A stretch of DNA of 17,907 nucleotides from Methylobacterium sp. (GTDB lineage: Bacteria > Pseudomonadota > Alphaproteobacteria > Rhizobiales > Beijerinckiaceae). Below are positions 14,777-17,907 of the stretch, one piece after another. The translations under genes were made by a program, and so were the position numbers. The stretch spans positions 1 to 17,907 of the forward strand of contig JAJKJG010000096.1 of assembly GCA_021154065.1 (NCBI GenBank). Direction: 5' to 3'. The notes beneath the pieces are model-generated. The model was not told the DNA's origin. It saw nothing but the letters and a program-made list of their open reading frames with translations, and searched no databases. Positions within the stretch are counted from its first letter, which is position 1, and every line of letters starts with the position of its first letter.

Positions 14777-15604
14777 TCACCACTGCAGGGTGGCGTTGTA
14801 GCCGAGGAGGAACACCAGGAAGCGCTGGAGCGCCAGGATGTCCTCCCGGACGACGCGGATCGTGAAGGCGTCGACGCGCTCGATGCCGTCGAGCATGAGG
14901 ATGTACTCGACCGGCTGGCGATAAAGGAAGCTGACCTCGAGCGTGATCGGTCCCGGAATCGCGAACGGCGCGATCTCGCGGCGCCGGGCGAGCGCCCGGC
15001 GCGCACCCTCGGCGATCAGCGGATAGGAGGCGGCGGGCGTGAGCGTGCGGGCCGAGCGCCGGCTATGGGCCCATTTGACCGTCACGGTCTCGACCTGCGG
15101 CAAGATCGCCTTCGTCTCGGCGATGCAGACATCGTCGCCGGTGACGAGCAGGACCGGCACGCCGTGGTGGCCGGCGAGCGCCGCATTGATCGTCGCCTCG
15201 GGAACCGAGACGCCGTTGAGGCGGACTTCGCGCAGCGTCGCCGAGCGGAAGGTATGCGCCAGGATGCCGCCAGGATTGGTGGCGCCGGCGTGATAGCCGA
15301 TAAAGAAACAGCCCTCGTAGCGGCCGGCCTCGACGCCCTGCATCATCGACAGCGGGCGCGGGTGCGAGCGGACCACCTGGATCTCCGGCCGCAGCCGGTC
15401 GAGGAGGAGGTTGTGGCTCTGGCCGTGGCTGTCGGCGACCACGACCTCGATCGCGCCGGCCTCGAATGCGGCCTCGGCCGCCGCCGCGACGCTGTCGGTC
15501 ATCCAGAGGCGGGCCGATTGCCACTCGATGCCCTCGGGAAACTGGTGCTCCCGCGAGACGACCCCGGCAATCCCCTCGATGTCGGCCGAGATGAAGATCC
15601 TCAT
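14777..15604 (-). CDS. M55 family D-aminopeptidase (DppA of Bacillus type)
   Basis: A 275-residue zinc peptidase that removes N-terminal D-amino acids from short peptides. The family's metal ligands and active-site residues are visible and nearly co-numbered with B. subtilis DppA: Asp8 and Glu10 in SADIEGIAGV, His60 in DSHGQSHN, His105 in GYHAGA, the probable catalytic His117 in AHTF, and Glu136 in the segment NGVSVPEATIN. The enzyme is cytoplasmic and forms a decameric ring in the characterised member. The ATG at 15602-15604 gives the family's normal start, MRIFISADIEG. It begins 25 bases after the stop of the dipeptide-binding protein gene on the same strand, so the two are probably one transcript: the binding protein captures peptides and this enzyme degrades them after import. 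The symbol dppA is avoided because E. coli uses it for the binding protein. Confidence 0.95.
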   Translation of the reverse strand: MRIFISADIEGIAGVVSREHQFPEGIEWQSARLWMTDSVAAAAEAAFEAGAIEVVVADSHGQSHNLLLDRLRPEIQVVRSHPRPLSMMQGVEAGRYEGCFFIGYHAGATNPGGILAHTFRSATLREVRLNGVSVPEATINAALAGHHGVPVLLVTGDDVCIAETKAILPQVETVTVKWAHSRRSARTLTPAASYPLIAEGARRALARRREIAPFAIPGPITLEVSFLYRQPVEYILMLDGIERVDAFTIRVVREDILALQRFLVFLLGYNATLQW

Positions 15605-15629
15605 CGGCGCGGTCCGGGCGCAAGGCCCC

Positions 15630-17243
15630 TCACTTCAGCGACACGCCGGTGAACTGCTGGCCGCCGAAGAAGTGGATCTTGTAGCCGACGACGTTCTTGC
15701 GCACCGGCGTGTAGGCCTCGGAGTTCGCGAACAAGAGACCGCCGACGTCCTCCTGGAAGATCTCCTGCATCCGGCGATAGAGCCGCGTGCGCTCCGCCGT
15801 GTCCGAGATCGAGTTCGCCTTGGCGAGGAGATCGGAATATTCGTGATTGCACCAGCGGGCGCGGTTGTTGCCGGTCTTCGCCGCCTCGCAGCTCCAGCCC
15901 GAGGTCAGGATCTGGCTCGGATCGGGGTAGTCCCAGGTGTAGCCGAGCATCGCGATCTCATGCTCACCCTGGCGGGCGCGCTTCAGGTACTCGCCCCATT
16001 CGAACGAGGTGATCTGGGCCTCGACTCCGACCTTCGCCCAGTCGGCCTGGATGAGCTCCGCGGCGCGCCGTCCGTTCGGCATGTAGGCGCGGGCGACCGG
16101 GATCGCCCAGAGCGTGGTCTTGAAGCCGTTCGGAAATCCTGCCGCGGCGAGAAGCTCCTTCGCCTTGGCGGGATCGTAGGGCCGCGGCTTCAGGCCGTCG
16201 TGATGGCCCCAGAGGGTCGGCGGAACCTGCGCCGCCGTCTGCTTCCCGGTGCCGAGATAGACGCCGTCGATGATCGCTGGGATGTTCGTCGCGTAGACCA
16301 GCGCTTCGCGCACCCGCCGGTCGTCGAAGGGCTTCTTCTCGTTGTTGAAGGCGAGGAAGCTCATGTCGGCGATCGTGCCCGACAGGAGCTCGAGATTGGG
16401 CTCGGCGCGAAGCGCTGCGAGATCGCCGGGGTTCGGATAGCGGGCGATCTGGCACTCTCCCGATTTGACCTTGGCGAAGCGCACGCTCGCGTCCGAGGTG
16501 ATCACGAAGACGAGGTCGCTCACCTGCGCGGTGCGGTCCGAGAGGCCGGCGGCCTTAGCCCAATGATCCGGGAAGGCGCGGAAGCGGACCGTCGCGTCTT
16601 TCTGGTAGTTGACGAGGACGAACGGCCCCGTCCCGATCGGCGCCGACACCGTGAGATCGGGCGTGCCGGCCTTCAGCATCGCCTCGGCATATTCGGCCGA
16701 GAGGATCGACATCGGATCGACCGAGAGCGCGCCGAGAAGCGCCGCCTGGGGCCGCTTCAGCACCAGCCTGACCGTCAGGTCGTCGACCTTCTCGACGCGC
16801 TCGAGGGTCGGCTGGATGATGGTGCCGAAGAACTGGTAATTGACGCCGCCGACCTTCGCATAGGGGTCGCGCTCGTCCATCATCCGCCGGAAGGTGTAGA
16901 CGACGTCGTCGGCATTGAGGTTGCGCGTCGGCGTGAAGTGCCGGTTCGAGTGCCACTTCACCCCGGACCGGAGCTTGAAGGTGACGATCAGGCCGTCGTC
17001 CGAATGGGACCACGATTCGGCAAGGCTCGGGACGAGCTTCGAGCCGCCGCGCTCGACCCCGACGAGGCGCTCGTAGATCTGCGTCGAGACGTCATAGGCG
17101 GTGTTCTGGTTCGAGAACTGCGGGTTGAGGAAATCGGGGCTCGCTTCCGTGCAGACGACGAGCGTCTCGGCGGACGCGCCGGCTCCGATCCCGATCGTGA
17201 GCAGGCCGGCGGCGAAGGCCGAAACGATGGAGCTGCGCGTCAT
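15630..17243 (-). CDS. DppA-type periplasmic dipeptide-binding protein
   Basis: A 537-residue family 5 binding protein closest in style to E. coli DppA/SapA. The signal peptide runs MTRSSIVSAF...GAGASA with cleavage likely before Glu26. The mature part begins ETLVVCTEASPDFLNPQF, putting the first cysteine at mature position 6 as in DppA. A second cysteine is in GECQIARYPNPGD and a third pair lies in GWSCEAAKTGNNRARWC, matching DppA's two disulfides. GTGPFVLVNYQKDATVRF is the lobe-II block. I chose the ATG at 17241-17243, with GGGGGA at a good distance, over the ATG at 17256-17258, which has no ribosome site. No permease or ATPase gene is adjacent; only the D-aminopeptidase gene follows. It may feed the transporter at 165-4132 or one elsewhere. 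Confidence 0.95.
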   Translation of the reverse strand: MTRSSIVSAFAAGLLTIGIGAGASAETLVVCTEASPDFLNPQFSNQNTAYDVSTQIYERLVGVERGGSKLVPSLAESWSHSDDGLIVTFKLRSGVKWHSNRHFTPTRNLNADDVVYTFRRMMDERDPYAKVGGVNYQFFGTIIQPTLERVEKVDDLTVRLVLKRPQAALLGALSVDPMSILSAEYAEAMLKAGTPDLTVSAPIGTGPFVLVNYQKDATVRFRAFPDHWAKAAGLSDRTAQVSDLVFVITSDASVRFAKVKSGECQIARYPNPGDLAALRAEPNLELLSGTIADMSFLAFNNEKKPFDDRRVREALVYATNIPAIIDGVYLGTGKQTAAQVPPTLWGHHDGLKPRPYDPAKAKELLAAAGFPNGFKTTLWAIPVARAYMPNGRRAAELIQADWAKVGVEAQITSFEWGEYLKRARQGEHEIAMLGYTWDYPDPSQILTSGWSCEAAKTGNNRARWCNHEYSDLLAKANSISDTAERTRLYRRMQEIFQEDVGGLLFANSEAYTPVRKNVVGYKIHFFGGQQFTGVSLK

Positions 17244-17276
17244 CCGTGAATCCCCCATTTGCGGTGAAGATCGATC

Positions 17277-17303
17277 CTAGCCAGCGGCTGGTGCGATGGC
17301 TAG
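17277..17303. promoter_or_regulatory. Inverted repeat upstream of the DppA-type gene, possible operator
   Basis: CTAGCCA (17277-17283) faces TGGCTAG (17297-17303) with a 13-base spacer. The centre-to-centre distance of 20 bases is two helical turns, which suits a dimeric regulator. It lies about 34-60 bases upstream of the binding-protein start. The gap 17244-17450 between divergent genes holds nothing else clear, apart from CTATAA at 17374-17379, which could be a -10 box for the DAHP synthase gene. Confidence 0.3.
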
Positions 17304-17450
17304 CTTGCGGCTGCGCGACGCGGGCCGGACAGGCCGCAGGGGCTTTTCCCTCGCAATGACGAGCCATCCTCGGCTATAAGCCGCGCCTTGCTTAGGGCGC
17401 AGAAGGGCGCGTCACCTTGAGGCGGCGCTGTACGACCAGGAGAGTTTGAG

Positions 17451-17907
17451 ATGAGCGAGCGGTGGACGCCGGACAGCTGGCGGGGAAAGCCCATCCAGCA
17501 GGTGCCGACCTATCCGGACGCGGCGGCGCTGAAGGGCGTCGAGCGCCAGCTCGCCGGCTTTCCGCCGCTGGTCTTTGCCGGCGAGGCGAGGAAGCTCAAG
17601 CGCGCGCTCGCGAAGGTCGCGGCCGGCGAGGCGTTCCTGCTCCAGGGCGGCGACTGCGCCGAGAGCTTCGCCGAGCACTCGGCCGACAACATCCGCGACT
17701 TCTTCCGCGTCTTCCTGCAGATGGCGGTGGTGCTCACCTTCGCCGGCTCGTCGCCGGTGGTGAAGCTCGGCCGCATCGCCGGGCAGTTCGCGAAGCCGCG
17801 CTCGACGGCGACCGAAACGGTCGGCGGCACCGAGCTGCCGAGCTACCGCGGCGACATCGTCAACGACATCGCGTTCACGGCGGACGCGCGCACGCCCGAT
17901 CCGCGGC
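17451..17907 (+). CDS. Class II DAHP synthase (first step of the shikimate pathway), 5' part
   Basis: The first 152 codons of a cytoplasmic enzyme that condenses phosphoenolpyruvate and erythrose 4-phosphate into DAHP; the gene runs off the window end. The start [19 protein letters not shown], then [27 protein letters not shown] with the metal-binding Cys69, [14 protein letters not shown] and [11 protein letters not shown], are all class II (plant/Mycobacterium-type) signatures. The ATG at 17451 follows AGGAGAG at about 17438-17444. It is divergent from the dipeptide-binding gene. Class II enzymes are usually about 450-480 residues, so roughly two thirds is missing. No attenuator or leader peptide was seen upstream. 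Confidence 0.95.
   Translation, partial: MSERWTPDSWRGKPIQQVPTYPDAAALKGVERQLAGFPPLVFAGEARKLKRALAKVAAGEAFLLQGGDCAESFAEHSADNIRDFFRVFLQMAVVLTFAGSSPVVKLGRIAGQFAKPRSTATETVGGTELPSYRGDIVNDIAFTADARTPDPR

Noticed and set aside
15411..17249. 612-codon plus-strand open frame opposite the peptidase and dipeptide-binding protein genes.
   Set aside because: It spans two real minus-strand genes and the gap between them; repetitive charged composition, no motif.

Overview
This is a high-GC window, gene-dense on both strands, typical of an alphaproteobacterium of the Hyphomicrobiales (rhizobia-like). The pointers are an Rhizobium etli-type L-asparaginase, a class II DAHP synthase, several ABC peptide-uptake genes, and GC-rich palindromic intergenic repeats. 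No rRNA, tRNA, CRISPR array or insertion sequence was seen. No gap between genes exceeds about 215 bases.

Layout. (1) 165-5956, minus strand: a complete ABC uptake operon of the oligo/dipeptide family, read from right to left as binding protein, two permeases and two ATPases. The permease and ATPase genes overlap or nearly touch. A 170-base composite palindrome separates the binding-protein gene from the permeases. A near-consensus sigma-54 (-24/-12) promoter lies about 100 bases upstream of the operon and suggests nitrogen control. (2) 6113-6763: an unrecognised, visibly lower-GC orphan gene. (3) 6876-9149: a stand-alone Lrp/AsnC ligand-sensing domain and an arylformamidase-like hydrolase (minus), divergent from a zinc-type L-asparaginase (plus). 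(4) 9300-12605: an AraC-HTH/TPR fusion regulator divergent from an exported TPR-like protein with an unusual histidine-rich centre, followed by a small exported protein. (5) 12821-14047, minus: a low-affinity iron permease-like membrane protein, and a haloacid dehalogenase-type gene broken by one frameshift. (6) 14202-14669: a beta-trefoil gene whose third repeat is cut by an in-frame TAA; the reading frame continues to a second stop just ahead of a strong terminator. (7) 14777-17243, minus: an M55 D-aminopeptidase gene immediately downstream of a DppA-type dipeptide-binding protein, with no permease of its own. (8) 17451 to the end: the 5' part of a class II DAHP synthase gene.

Together the genes point to scavenging of organic nitrogen: two peptide-binding proteins, one transporter, a D-aminopeptidase, an asparaginase and a formamidase, next to the first step of aromatic amino acid synthesis. 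The strongest leads are the interrupted beta-trefoil gene, the sigma-54 promoter on the peptide operon, and the uncharacterised AraC-TPR / exported-TPR divergent locus. Functions come from motif reading only; no database search was possible.
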